Shown here: piece after piece, positions 17,415 through 25,893 of the stretch
Numbering within the stretch: position 1 is the first letter of the stretch
How the letters are laid out: each line of letters begins with the position of its first letter
DNA from: Planctomicrobium piriforme
Lineage (GTDB): Bacteria; Planctomycetota; Planctomycetia; Planctomycetales; Planctomycetaceae
Reading direction: 5' to 3'
DNA length: 49,859 bases
Assembly: GCA_945860955.1 (NCBI GenBank)
Contig: CAMATH010000055.1
Coordinates: forward strand, 1-49,859
Notes under the pieces: generated by a model
Seen by the model: the letters and a program-made list of their open reading frames with translations, nothing else
What the model was told of the DNA's origin: nothing
The model's database searches: none
Made by a program: the position numbers and the translations under genes

Positions 17415-18842
17415 GTGAATCCGGGAGGTTTTCTTCCGCCACCGATCGCGGATTGCAGGGAGGCCGGTCACGTGAATACCCGAATCTTCGACGACGCCCA
17501 GGAGCGGGCCGCGCGGTGGCGCGCGACTGCCGTCATGGCGTGGCAGGGTTCCGTGTCGGCTGGGCGGCGTAATCCGGGATTCGCACTGGCGGTCGTCTCG
17601 GGATTGGCGGGATTGGCCCTGGCGATTTGGTTGCTGTTGTCGGCTTTCATCACTTGGTTTTGTGCTCCGAAGGCGCACCAGGCGATGCATGAGGCGACTT
17701 CGATTTCAACCGATTCGGCGAGCGAGATGGATCGGCGTCTGTCCGAACTGCCGCGCGATGTTGGTGACCCGACGTTGAATGTCGACTTGCGCATTCGCCC
17801 GTCCGTCGCGGTTCACGCAATCGCCAAAAAAAGTCGGATGGCAGGGATCCCACTGGAGCCCGAGTTCGCCGAGGAAATGCCACGGGAAGTCGAACCGCCA
17901 CAGCGTTTGGATCCGGAGAGGGTCGCCGCGACCGAGGAGGTCGCGACGATTATCGATGAGCCGTTCGACGAAGAACCGCGCCAGATTGCCCGGTTCAATC
18001 GGGCAGGTCCGGGATCGGATGAGTCGTCGCAAGAAGATGAACCGCCCGCGGCGATCGAAGAACTTGGGACCGAGGAATCGTCTGATGTCGTCCGTGCGAC
18101 GGAGTCAGAACACGATCCGCGACTTGCGGGTAAAGCGCTGACTCCCGAATTCGCCTCCGACGCCGCAATGGCCTGGCTGGTTCCTTTGGAGCCGATTGAC
18201 GAGGCGGTTGCCGAGTTGTCCCCCATCTCGGACGCGGTGGAAGCGGCGGAAGAATTGGCATCGCAATCGACCGAGCCAGTACTGAACAAACCGGCGGAAT
18301 GGAAAGGAGCGGCTCCGTTGCCACCGGTTGTCACCGAGGTGGTTACGGAACAGAGCGAGCCGGTGGAAACCAAAATTGTTGTCGACGAGCCGGCACCGAA
18401 ATTTGAACCGGTTGTGCGGAATCCCCCCTCGCATTCGATTCCGGACAAACCAGCTCCTCCATCCACGCCATCGAAATCGCCCAAACTGGCGCTTCGTTGG
18501 GAGCCGCTCAAGTCGGCACAGGTCGGCCGCATTTCGACAATGGTCCTTCTGGTCTCAAACGTTGGCGATGCTCCTGCCAGCAACGTCGACCTGGAATTGA
18601 AGCTCCCGGGCGATTTGGGCCATCCGGAAGGTCACGAACTGGCACAGACCCTGACGCGACTGAATCCCGGCGAGGTCGAACGGATTCCACTGATTATCCG
18701 GCCGATCGCAGAGGGCGAGATGCGGATTCCCGTCGTCGCGCGGTCGGGCAAGGTCTCCGCCCAATCGACGGGGATTCTGCGTGTCGGGGAGAGTCCACGA
18801 AACGCGTCGGGAAAACGTGCTGTCGGGACGAGTTCGAACTGA
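17415..18842 (+). CDS. Membrane-anchored protein with C-terminal DUF11/CARDB-like domain
   Basis: A protein of about 475 residues with one transmembrane segment near residues 55-80. A long acidic, low-complexity region rich in Glu, Pro and Ala follows (about 90-350), then a C-terminal beta-sandwich-like domain (about 355-450; VLLVSNVGDAPASNVDLELK) typical of DUF11/CARDB-type repeats. It is probably an envelope protein with the acidic stalk outside the cytoplasm. The start may be GTG 17415 (GGAGG five bases upstream) or GTG 17472, which also has a GGAGG site; the latter gives a more natural N-terminus. Function unknown. Confidence 0.72.
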   Translation: MNPGGFLPPPIADCREAGHVNTRIFDDAQERAARWRATAVMAWQGSVSAGRRNPGFALAVVSGLAGLALAIWLLLSAFITWFCAPKAHQAMHEATSISTDSASEMDRRLSELPRDVGDPTLNVDLRIRPSVAVHAIAKKSRMAGIPLEPEFAEEMPREVEPPQRLDPERVAATEEVATIIDEPFDEEPRQIARFNRAGPGSDESSQEDEPPAAIEELGTEESSDVVRATESEHDPRLAGKALTPEFASDAAMAWLVPLEPIDEAVAELSPISDAVEAAEELASQSTEPVLNKPAEWKGAAPLPPVVTEVVTEQSEPVETKIVVDEPAPKFEPVVRNPPSHSIPDKPAPPSTPSKSPKLALRWEPLKSAQVGRISTMVLLVSNVGDAPASNVDLELKLPGDLGHPEGHELAQTLTRLNPGEVERIPLIIRPIAEGEMRIPVVARSGKVSAQSTGILRVGESPRNASGKRAVGTSSN

Positions 18843-18908
18843 GCCAGAGGCTTGGCGGATCCGTTTGGGGTATCTGTACAGGGAGAATTTTCTACCTTCG
18901 TACAAATC

Positions 18909-18938
18909 TTGACCCAAAGGCCCCCGGTGGCGTACAAC
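18909..18938 (+). promoter_or_regulatory. Possible sigma-70-type promoter
   Basis: TTGACC at 18909-18914 and TACAAC at 18933-18938 are separated by 18 bases and lie 35 bases upstream of the lipoprotein start. The match to the -35/-10 consensus is fair and unconfirmed. Confidence 0.35.
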
Positions 18939-18972
18939 CCGGACCAATGCGGGGTGGTCGAATCAAGGATTG

Positions 18973-19404
18973 ATGATGCGTGATCTCAGGATGGGACTCG
19001 TTCTGGCGTGTGTCGCCGTCAGTGCGATGGGGTGCGAATCGGCCGGCTGGAATGCCCGTTTGATGGACGCGTTTTCCGGCGGGACCAAAGCGACCGCCGA
19101 GGCCGAGGAACAGCACCGGGCCGGCTACACGACGAATCGCAATCGCGAAGATCTGTACTGGCTGCTGGAGAATCGCATCGAAACCGGAATGACCCTCCGT
19201 GAGATTGGCTCGATTCTAGGCGAAGATGGAGAACGCGAACCCCGCGGCCAGTGGATCAAGCAGGGGGACTTTCGCGTCGACGACCAAGTCTACAAATTCG
19301 GCCCGGACAACTCTGGTCAAAGCGTGTGGCTGGTGTTTAGAGATGGCAAATTGGTGAATCACAATCCCGAGGAATTCAAGATGGCATCCAAGAAGCCGTC
19401 GTAG
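18973..19404 (+). CDS. Small lipoprotein, unknown function
   Basis: A 143-residue protein with a lipoprotein signal: basic start (MMRDLRMG), hydrophobic core and lipobox SAMGC, so it should be lipidated and membrane-anchored. The mature part contains a tetrapeptide-rich segment around ENRIETGMTLREIGSILGED that resembles the SmpA/BamE-like helix-turn (GMTxxEV). The rest (QVYKFGPDNSGQSVWLVFRDG) fits a beta-sheet that follows in that fold. A SmpA/OmlA-like fold is therefore possible but not proven. A candidate promoter lies 35 bases upstream. Confidence 0.72.
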   Translation: MMRDLRMGLVLACVAVSAMGCESAGWNARLMDAFSGGTKATAEAEEQHRAGYTTNRNREDLYWLLENRIETGMTLREIGSILGEDGEREPRGQWIKQGDFRVDDQVYKFGPDNSGQSVWLVFRDGKLVNHNPEEFKMASKKPS

Positions 19405-19581
19405 GCGCGACTTGACGGTTTCGGGTCGCTGCAAAGTCGGGGTTCCCTTCATCCGCGACAGGTCGAGGAATTGTGGATCGGCGCGGGGCATCGGGCAAGC
19501 CGGTTGATCCCGCCCGCCTGCTGACGTTACCATGCCATCGCAGTCGTCACCCACGTCATCCTCTCGCAGGATCGCTTTCGG

Positions 19582-20541
19582 ATGGAAATCGCCCAAATCG
19601 CGGAGAACTTTGCCCGCGCCACTCAAGAGATCGGCAAAGTTCTTGTCGGGCAATCGGAGCTGGTCGAAGGAACGCTGATCGCGCTGTTCTGTGAAGGAAA
19701 CGTCTTGATTGAGGGTGTCCCAGGGCTGGGGAAAACACTGCTCGTCAACACCCTCAGCCGGGTTCTGCAATGCGGGTTCAAGCGGGTGCAGTTCACCCCG
19801 GATCTCATGCCGTCCGATCTGACGGGACATTCGATCTTCGATATGTCCGACCAGCAATTCCGCTTTACCCGCGGGCCGATCTTCACCAATCTGCTCCTCG
19901 CCGACGAAATCAACCGGGCTCCCGCCAAAACCCAGTCCGCGCTGCTGGAGGCGATGCAGGAACGTCAGGTGACGGTCGACGGGACCACCTACAAGCTCGA
20001 CCGCCCGTTTCTCACGATCGCCACGCAGAACCCACTCGAACAGGAGGGAACCTACCCTCTTCCCGAGGCCCAGCTCGACCGCTTCATGTTCAAGCTGCTG
20101 GTCGATTACCCCAGCTACGACGAAGAGCGGAATATCCTCAAGCATTATGCCGAAGGACGCGATTCCCGCGACCTCGACCGCTTTGGGCTGCAGCCCGTTC
20201 TGGACGCCGCCGGCGTGCTGGATATCCAGCGGTCGATCATGAGCGTCATCGTGGAGCAGTCGCTGATCAACTACATCACGTCGATTGTCGCGCGAACCCG
20301 CAACTGGCATTCGATCGCCGTCGGTGCCAGTCCCCGCGCCGGGGTGAGTATTCTGCTGGCGGCCCGTGCCATGGCCGCTTGCGAGGGACGCAACTTTGTC
20401 GCCCCCGACGATGTGAAGTCACTGGCACCATGGGTTCTAAGGCACCGTATTCGACTTCGTCCCGATGCGGAAATCGAAGGGACGACCGCGGACGATACGA
20501 TCCGCGAGATTCTCGAAGCGGTTGAGGCGCCGCGCAAATGA
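19582..20541 (+). CDS. MoxR family AAA+ ATPase
   Basis: A 319-residue MoxR-type AAA+ ATPase. Walker A is GVPGLGKT (residues 45-52) and Walker B lies in LLLADEINR (104-112), followed by the APAKTQSALLEAMQERQVTV block. Sensor and lid regions (ATQNPLEQEGTYPLPEAQLD) are intact. MoxR ATPases act as chaperones for maturation of metalloenzymes or membrane complexes and are usually paired with DUF58/VWA proteins. Here the stop overlaps the DUF58 gene start by four bases, which confirms that pairing. No transglutaminase or further VWA gene follows. Confidence 0.93.
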   Translation: MEIAQIAENFARATQEIGKVLVGQSELVEGTLIALFCEGNVLIEGVPGLGKTLLVNTLSRVLQCGFKRVQFTPDLMPSDLTGHSIFDMSDQQFRFTRGPIFTNLLLADEINRAPAKTQSALLEAMQERQVTVDGTTYKLDRPFLTIATQNPLEQEGTYPLPEAQLDRFMFKLLVDYPSYDEERNILKHYAEGRDSRDLDRFGLQPVLDAAGVLDIQRSIMSVIVEQSLINYITSIVARTRNWHSIAVGASPRAGVSILLAARAMAACEGRNFVAPDDVKSLAPWVLRHRIRLRPDAEIEGTTADDTIREILEAVEAPRK

Positions 20542-21881
20542 CTCCGCGCCGCCGGCTGTTCCTGTTGTTTGTGGCCGCGGGGATTCCCCTGGCGCTGCCG
20601 GCGGTTTTGGCTCCGTTTACCGAACTTTCGGTCGCGAATGAGCGATTGTGCGAAGGCATCGGCATCCTGCTGAATTTTTTGATCTTTGCCGTCGCATTGA
20701 TTGACGTCGCCATTTCCCCTTCGCTCGCCCGGGTCGACGTGCAGCGCGAGGCGGCCAACGTCATGAGCGTTGGAGCGCGGAACGCCGTCCGGATCTGGTT
20801 CACCAGCCGAAACTTCGCCCCGTTGCCCATCGAGTTTCACGACGAGGTTCCGCAACCCTCGACCGCCGAGGGGCTTCCGTTCGAAATGACACTCGATCCG
20901 CAAAAAGCGCGGTACCGGGTCTATCATCTGATTCCCCAACATCGCGGTTCCAACCGTTTCGGGAACATCTTTCTGCGCGCCGTCAGCCGACTGGGGTTGT
21001 GGACGTTTCATGACGTGCGCCCGCTCCCGGCGGACGTCAAAATCTATCCCGACATCCAGGCGGTGCATGGAATCGAACTGCTCGCCCGCAAAAACCGGGT
21101 CGCCGAGATGGGAATCAAACTCTCGCGGCTGCGCGGACGGGGGAGTGAATTTGACCGGCTAAGAGAGTATCGGCGTGAAGATGAGCCGCGACATATCGAC
21201 TGGAAAGCGACCGCCCGGCAACGGCAGTTGATCGCCCGCGAGTTTGTTGTCGAACGGAACCAGAACATTGTGATCGTGTTGGATTGCGGGCGCTCGATGT
21301 GCAACGCCTCCGAGGGAATCACGCATCTCGATCGGGCGCTGAACGCGGCGATCGTGCTGGCGTACGTGGCGTTGCGGCAAGGAGACAACGTCGGGCTGTT
21401 CGCGGCCTCCAATCGGGCCGAGCGCTGGGTACGTCCCATGCGGGGTGCCAACGCAATTCAGACCATCATTCGTTCGGTCTACGACCTCGAACCGCGCTAT
21501 GAGGCGTCAGATTACGGGTTGATTGTCGATCAGTTGCGGGTGCGGTTCCGCAAGCGGTCGCTGGTGGTATTTTTAACGCACGCGATTGACGACTTGCATC
21601 TCATGTCGATCACGCGACACGTTCGGGAATTGCGGTCCCCTCACCTGGTGCTGCCGGCGTTTCTGCGCAATGTTCCACTTCAGGAACGGGTGCGACAGAT
21701 TCCCAAGAGCGATGTCGACGCCTTTCAGATCGCAGCGGCGGCCGAGATGGCTTATGGTCAATCCAAGCTGATCGCTGACTTGCAGCATTCGGGAATGCTG
21801 GCGCTCGACGTCCTCCCCGAGCAGCTCACATCACAGATTGTGAGCCGCTACCTGGATATCAAAGCGCGGCATTTGCTGTAG
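20538..21881 (+). CDS. DUF58 domain-containing membrane protein
   Basis: A 447-residue partner of the MoxR ATPase. Two hydrophobic segments lie near residues 8-30 and 38-60. The DUF58 signature follows around residues 195-235 (GRGSEFDRLREYRREDEPR, then HIDWKATARQRQL), and a von Willebrand A-like core begins at IVIVLDCGRSM. The MIDAS-like DxGxS is conserved, suggesting metal-dependent adhesion. It is probably anchored in the cytoplasmic membrane and acts with MoxR in envelope or complex assembly. Coupled to MoxR by an ATGA overlap. Confidence 0.9.
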   Translation: MTPRRRLFLLFVAAGIPLALPAVLAPFTELSVANERLCEGIGILLNFLIFAVALIDVAISPSLARVDVQREAANVMSVGARNAVRIWFTSRNFAPLPIEFHDEVPQPSTAEGLPFEMTLDPQKARYRVYHLIPQHRGSNRFGNIFLRAVSRLGLWTFHDVRPLPADVKIYPDIQAVHGIELLARKNRVAEMGIKLSRLRGRGSEFDRLREYRREDEPRHIDWKATARQRQLIAREFVVERNQNIVIVLDCGRSMCNASEGITHLDRALNAAIVLAYVALRQGDNVGLFAASNRAERWVRPMRGANAIQTIIRSVYDLEPRYEASDYGLIVDQLRVRFRKRSLVVFLTHAIDDLHLMSITRHVRELRSPHLVLPAFLRNVPLQERVRQIPKSDVDAFQIAAAAEMAYGQSKLIADLQHSGMLALDVLPEQLTSQIVSRYLDIKARHLL

Positions 21882-21913
21882 GTTTTTCCGCTGATTTGAT
21901 CTTGGATGGTCAC

Positions 21914-22834
21914 TTACTCGCCGGGCAAGCCCATCGCCTGCAAAATCTGTTCGCAGGCGGTCGCGCGATTCAACACGTAGAAGTGGATTCCCGGCACACC
22001 GTTCCGCTGGAGATCGACACACTGTTCGATCGCGAATTCCACCCCGATGCGGAATTGTTCGTCCTTGTCGTCCTGAGCCGCCTCCAGTTTTGAGGAAAGG
22101 CCGGCGGGCAACTCCGCGCCGCAGAGGGCGGTGATGCGCTTGATCTGCGCGAAATTGAGGATCGGCATCACTCCGGGGACGATGGGCACGTCGACCCCCG
22201 CCGCCACGCATGAATCGCGGAAACGGTAGAACGCATCGTTGACGTAGAACAATTGGGTATAGACCGCGTCGGCCCCCGAGTCGACTTTCCGCTTCAGATT
22301 CGCGATATCAACTTCCAGCGACGGGGCCTGCGGGTGCTTTTCCGGATAACCTGCCACGCCGATGCCAAACTCGGGGAATTCGCGGTGAATCAGGTCGACC
22401 AGTTCATTCGCATAACGCAATCCTCCGGTGACTTGGGAAAACGTCGCCTGGCCCGCCGGTGGATCGCCACGCAGCGCCATGATGTTCTTCACACCATGCT
22501 GCTTTGCCCAGTTCAGCCATTCCCGCAATTCGTCGACCGTTCCCCCAAGACAGGTAAAGTGGGCGGTCGCGTCGACCTGAAACCGGCGGGAGATCTGCTC
22601 GCACAATTCCAATGTCCGGCTGCGGGTACTGCCCCCCGCGCCGTAGGTGCAGGAAATGAACGCCGGCCGGTATTTGGCCAAGGGCGCAACGTGCTGCCAC
22701 AGCAGCTCGTCACCATCCGCCGTTTTGGGAGGATAGATCTCGAACGAGAGCCCGAAAGAACCGGAACGGTAACAATTGGCGAGCGGGTGCGGGCGGACCA
22801 CGGAGAATCGATCTGAGGTGACGGGAGGCGGCAC
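21914..22834 (-). CDS. metF: Methylenetetrahydrofolate reductase
   Basis: A 306-residue FAD-dependent MTHFR that reduces 5,10-methylene-THF to 5-methyl-THF for methionine synthesis. The family's SFEIYPPKT opening, the SCTYGAGGSTR block and NIMALRGDPP, IGVAGYPEKHP and DSGADAVYTQLFY are all present, including the active-site glutamate in SFEIYPPK. Length is normal. It starts at ATG 22834 and is divergent from the amino-acid transporter gene across about 200 bases. No other methionine gene is adjacent. Confidence 0.93.
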   Translation of the reverse strand: MPPPVTSDRFSVVRPHPLANCYRSGSFGLSFEIYPPKTADGDELLWQHVAPLAKYRPAFISCTYGAGGSTRSRTLELCEQISRRFQVDATAHFTCLGGTVDELREWLNWAKQHGVKNIMALRGDPPAGQATFSQVTGGLRYANELVDLIHREFPEFGIGVAGYPEKHPQAPSLEVDIANLKRKVDSGADAVYTQLFYVNDAFYRFRDSCVAAGVDVPIVPGVMPILNFAQIKRITALCGAELPAGLSSKLEAAQDDKDEQFRIGVEFAIEQCVDLQRNGVPGIHFYVLNRATACEQILQAMGLPGE

Positions 22835-23034
22835 AGCCGGACATTCTTGTGCGGTGACTGTCGACCAACGACGAACTCACTGGGACACCGCAATCTTGCC
22901 GAGGGCACAACGGTACAATGGGAAACGGCTGTTCGACAAGGCGAAACCCGATAGAATCGCAAACTGTAGAAACCAATCGGTCGCCCGACAGACTGATCGC
23001 ACCCGTTGTCCCATGTCCACCGGCGAGTCTCTTG

Positions 23035-24594
23035 ATGGTGAAACGGTCTTCCGCCAGCCCACTCTTCCGGGTTCTGCCAGTTCTCGTGTTGTCGGCGTTC
23101 CTCTCTGCGAACGGCCGGGCGCAGGATGGTGTGGCAAATTCTAGCCGTTTGCGCTGGGGAGCCGACCGCGAAGGAGGGGCACCGTATCTTTTTCCCGATC
23201 CCGATGACTCCGGCCGGCAGATTGGTTTTGAAGTGGAATTGGCGGAAAAACTGGCCGGAAAGTTGGGGCGCCCCGGCGACCAATTCGTCCAATGTCAGTG
23301 GGACCAGATTCTGGCGGTCTTGTCGCGAGGTGACATCGAGATCGCGCTCAACGGTTACGAGTTCACCCCTGAACGGGCGTCGCGCTACCGGTCCACACTT
23401 CCCTACTACATCTACAGTCTGGGACTCTGCGCCCGCGCCGATGACGACAACATCCCTGACTGGGAGGCATTCCGGTCGCGGCACCCCGGTGGCCGCAAGT
23501 TTCGGGTGGGTGTTCTGGAAGGCTCGGCGGCGGATGCCTACGTTTCACGCGAATTCGGGGACACTTGTGAACCGGTCCGCCTTTCGGGAACCATTGAAGC
23601 GCTGTTTCAAGTCGATGGTCGGCAACTCGACGCGACAGTTCAGGACATCCCGCTGCTGAATTATTGGATCGATCACCAACGCCGGTATCCAACGCTGGCG
23701 ATCAAAGGAGAGAATCGCGGCGAAGGGTATTATGTCATCTACACCCGCCCTGGCGATGACGCGTTGTGCGAGGCGATCAATCAGGGATTGCGGGAACTGC
23801 ATGATTCGGGGGAATTGCAGGCGATTTACGAACGGTACGGCATCTGGAATTCTGACCAGGAAAAGTTGCCGGCCGTCTGGTCGGGGTGGAAGTCCGGCCT
23901 GATGCTGTCCCACCAGATGACTTGGCGCGACCTGGTGGAATTCCTGCCCAAGCTGTTTCACTCGGCGCTCATCACGATTCTGCTGGCTTGTCTTTCGATG
24001 CCGCTGGCGGTTGCGATTGGCCTTTCAGTCGCTCTGGGACGCAGTTGGTCGACCCCCGTTCTGGGAGGTGACGGGGGAGGGTGGGGAAGCCGATTGGCGC
24101 GGACGGTCTTAACGACCTACGTCGAAGTGGTGCGCGGGACGCCGCTTGCCTTTCAACTCTTCGTTGTCTATTTCGTTCTTCCCAGTATCGGAGTGCGGAT
24201 CAACGAGTTTTGGGCCGGTGTCACTGCGCTGGCGGTCAATTACTCGGCATACGAATCCGAGATTTTTCGTCTGGGGTTGCAAGCGGTTCCGAAAGGACAG
24301 ATGGAGGCAGCGCTCAGTTTGGGAATGTCCCGGTCGGTGGCGGTTCGACGGGTGATTCTGCCTCAGGCAGTCCGGATGGTCATTCCTGCGACCGCCAACG
24401 ATTTCATCGCACTGTTCAAAGACACCGCCGTCTGTTCGGTGATCGCGGTTGAGGAACTGTCAAAACAGTACTCGATTGTGGCGAAAACGACCGGCCTTTT
24501 TCTGGAAACGGCGGCCCTGGCCGCGGTGCTCTACCTGCTCATGAGCTATCCCCTCTCGCTGGCGTCGGCGGCGCTGGAAAGGAAGCTGAGATGA
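23035..24594 (+). CDS. Fused substrate-binding/permease protein of a polar amino-acid ABC transporter
   Basis: A 519-residue fusion. After a signal sequence (residues 1-29) comes a periplasmic solute-binding domain of the SBP-3 family (about 38-270; GFEVELAEKLAGKLG, GDIEIALNGYEFTPERA). Then comes a HisM/GlnP-type permease domain with about five membrane segments (about 300-515) and an EAA loop in EAALSLGMSRSVAVRRVILP. SBP-permease fusions occur in some glutamine and arginine systems. No ATPase gene is adjacent, so the energising subunit is encoded elsewhere. The ATG at 23035 is chosen because the signal peptide begins there. Confidence 0.87.
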   Translation: MVKRSSASPLFRVLPVLVLSAFLSANGRAQDGVANSSRLRWGADREGGAPYLFPDPDDSGRQIGFEVELAEKLAGKLGRPGDQFVQCQWDQILAVLSRGDIEIALNGYEFTPERASRYRSTLPYYIYSLGLCARADDDNIPDWEAFRSRHPGGRKFRVGVLEGSAADAYVSREFGDTCEPVRLSGTIEALFQVDGRQLDATVQDIPLLNYWIDHQRRYPTLAIKGENRGEGYYVIYTRPGDDALCEAINQGLRELHDSGELQAIYERYGIWNSDQEKLPAVWSGWKSGLMLSHQMTWRDLVEFLPKLFHSALITILLACLSMPLAVAIGLSVALGRSWSTPVLGGDGGGWGSRLARTVLTTYVEVVRGTPLAFQLFVVYFVLPSIGVRINEFWAGVTALAVNYSAYESEIFRLGLQAVPKGQMEAALSLGMSRSVAVRRVILPQAVRMVIPATANDFIALFKDTAVCSVIAVEELSKQYSIVAKTTGLFLETAALAAVLYLLMSYPLSLASAALERKLR

Positions 24595-24699
24595 ACGGCT
24601 TCCCATGCGATCCGGTGTGTTCAATTGGGTGGTTGAAAAAACTCATCGCCAGCGCTTCGAATATCCAGTCTCCAGAATTCGAAAACACAAACGGGCCCT

Positions 24700-25644
24700 T
24701 CAGCCTTCCTCCTTCATCCTTCCAGCCAGCCCCATCACTCCCAGCGCATAAAACGAATACTCCACATCCGCCACAGTATCCCAGGTCGCGCCGCGAAAGC
24801 CGCCGTCCGGAAATTCCAGTGTGGACAAGAACTGTTGGAGCTCCGCCGGGTCGAACGTGTCGGTCAGGCCCAGGTCGAGCGCGGTCAGCAGGCCGGTGAA
24901 GGTCGACAGGGAGTCGGCGAACGGAACACGGGTATTCGCCTGGAACCCACCTTCGCCACTGCGAACGTCTTTGAGAAAACCGCGAACGTCGTCACGCACG
25001 GCGTCGTCGACCGCTCCCAGCATCTGCAACAGCGCGACAGCGGCCGCCGTGGGATTGGTGCCGCTTCGCTGCATCGGACCGATTTCCACAAAGCCGCCGT
25101 CCGCCCGTTGGCGGTCGAACACAAATCGCCGCAATCGCTCGGGTTCCGGGGCCTGTCGTCCGATCAGTTCGTAACAGAGTGCCACCAGAAACGTGTGATA
25201 CGTACTCCCGGCGGCACCATCGTGCGTCTTGGCGTAGCCGCCGTCCGAGGTCCGAAAACTCTCGAGGAGTGACGCCAGTCGATCTGGCCAGTCGGCGGGG
25301 GCCTGGGCCAGAACATCGACTCCGCCGTGCAGTTGCACCATGAGAGCGCAATACAGCCAACTGACCAGATCGACCACCGAAACGTGCATGTCGGTGCGAC
25401 TGGCCAGATAGCGTGCGATCGCGGCGCATTCGGGGGACTGAAGCGCACCGAGCAGCGCGAGCCCTCGAACGGCGAAGCTGGTGTAATAGAGATCCGATTC
25501 GGTATCGCGTCCGCGAAATCCCCCGTCGGGGTTTTGTCGCCCGAGGAAGAACCGACGGTGCTTTTCGCGTCGGTCTGGAGAGATCCCCACCAATCCTTGC
25601 GACAGCCGCTCGCCCAGTCGGAACAGGTACGGCTCAGAAGGCAT
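24700..25644 (-). CDS. Prenyltransferase/squalene-oxidase-repeat protein (alpha/alpha toroid)
   Basis: A 314-residue protein made of repeats of the terpenoid-cyclase/protein-prenyltransferase alpha-toroid fold. Repeat motifs of the type NPDGGFRG, TSDGGYAK, RADGGFVE, GEGGFQA and PDGGFRGA recur about every 45-50 residues. The set resembles geranylgeranyl-transferase beta-subunit-like proteins, which are frequent and uncharacterised in Planctomycetes. Zinc-binding residues of true prenyltransferases cannot be confirmed. The start is the ATG at 25644; the reading frame stays open far upstream against the kinase gene but that part is antisense. Confidence 0.8.
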   Translation of the reverse strand: MPSEPYLFRLGERLSQGLVGISPDRREKHRRFFLGRQNPDGGFRGRDTESDLYYTSFAVRGLALLGALQSPECAAIARYLASRTDMHVSVVDLVSWLYCALMVQLHGGVDVLAQAPADWPDRLASLLESFRTSDGGYAKTHDGAAGSTYHTFLVALCYELIGRQAPEPERLRRFVFDRQRADGGFVEIGPMQRSGTNPTAAAVALLQMLGAVDDAVRDDVRGFLKDVRSGEGGFQANTRVPFADSLSTFTGLLTALDLGLTDTFDPAELQQFLSTLEFPDGGFRGATWDTVADVEYSFYALGVMGLAGRMKEEG

Positions 25645-25893
25645 GAAGGCGGGAAAAACAGTCGGAGTGACGCCCCTCGGGAGAGGGGGGGGCGGGACGT
25701 GGGGAATGCTGCGAGGAGGAAGATCGCCGACGAACGGAAAACGACGAACAGCGACAATCCCTGGGGCGGGAGTGTATGATCTGGTCGGAAGCCCGGTCAA
25801 CGCGGCGGAATCAGACCCTGCACGTCGCTGGACGAATCGGGCGGCCGCTTTGGCCGTAGACAACTGTCCCGTACACCGGCGATTTTGCACGCG

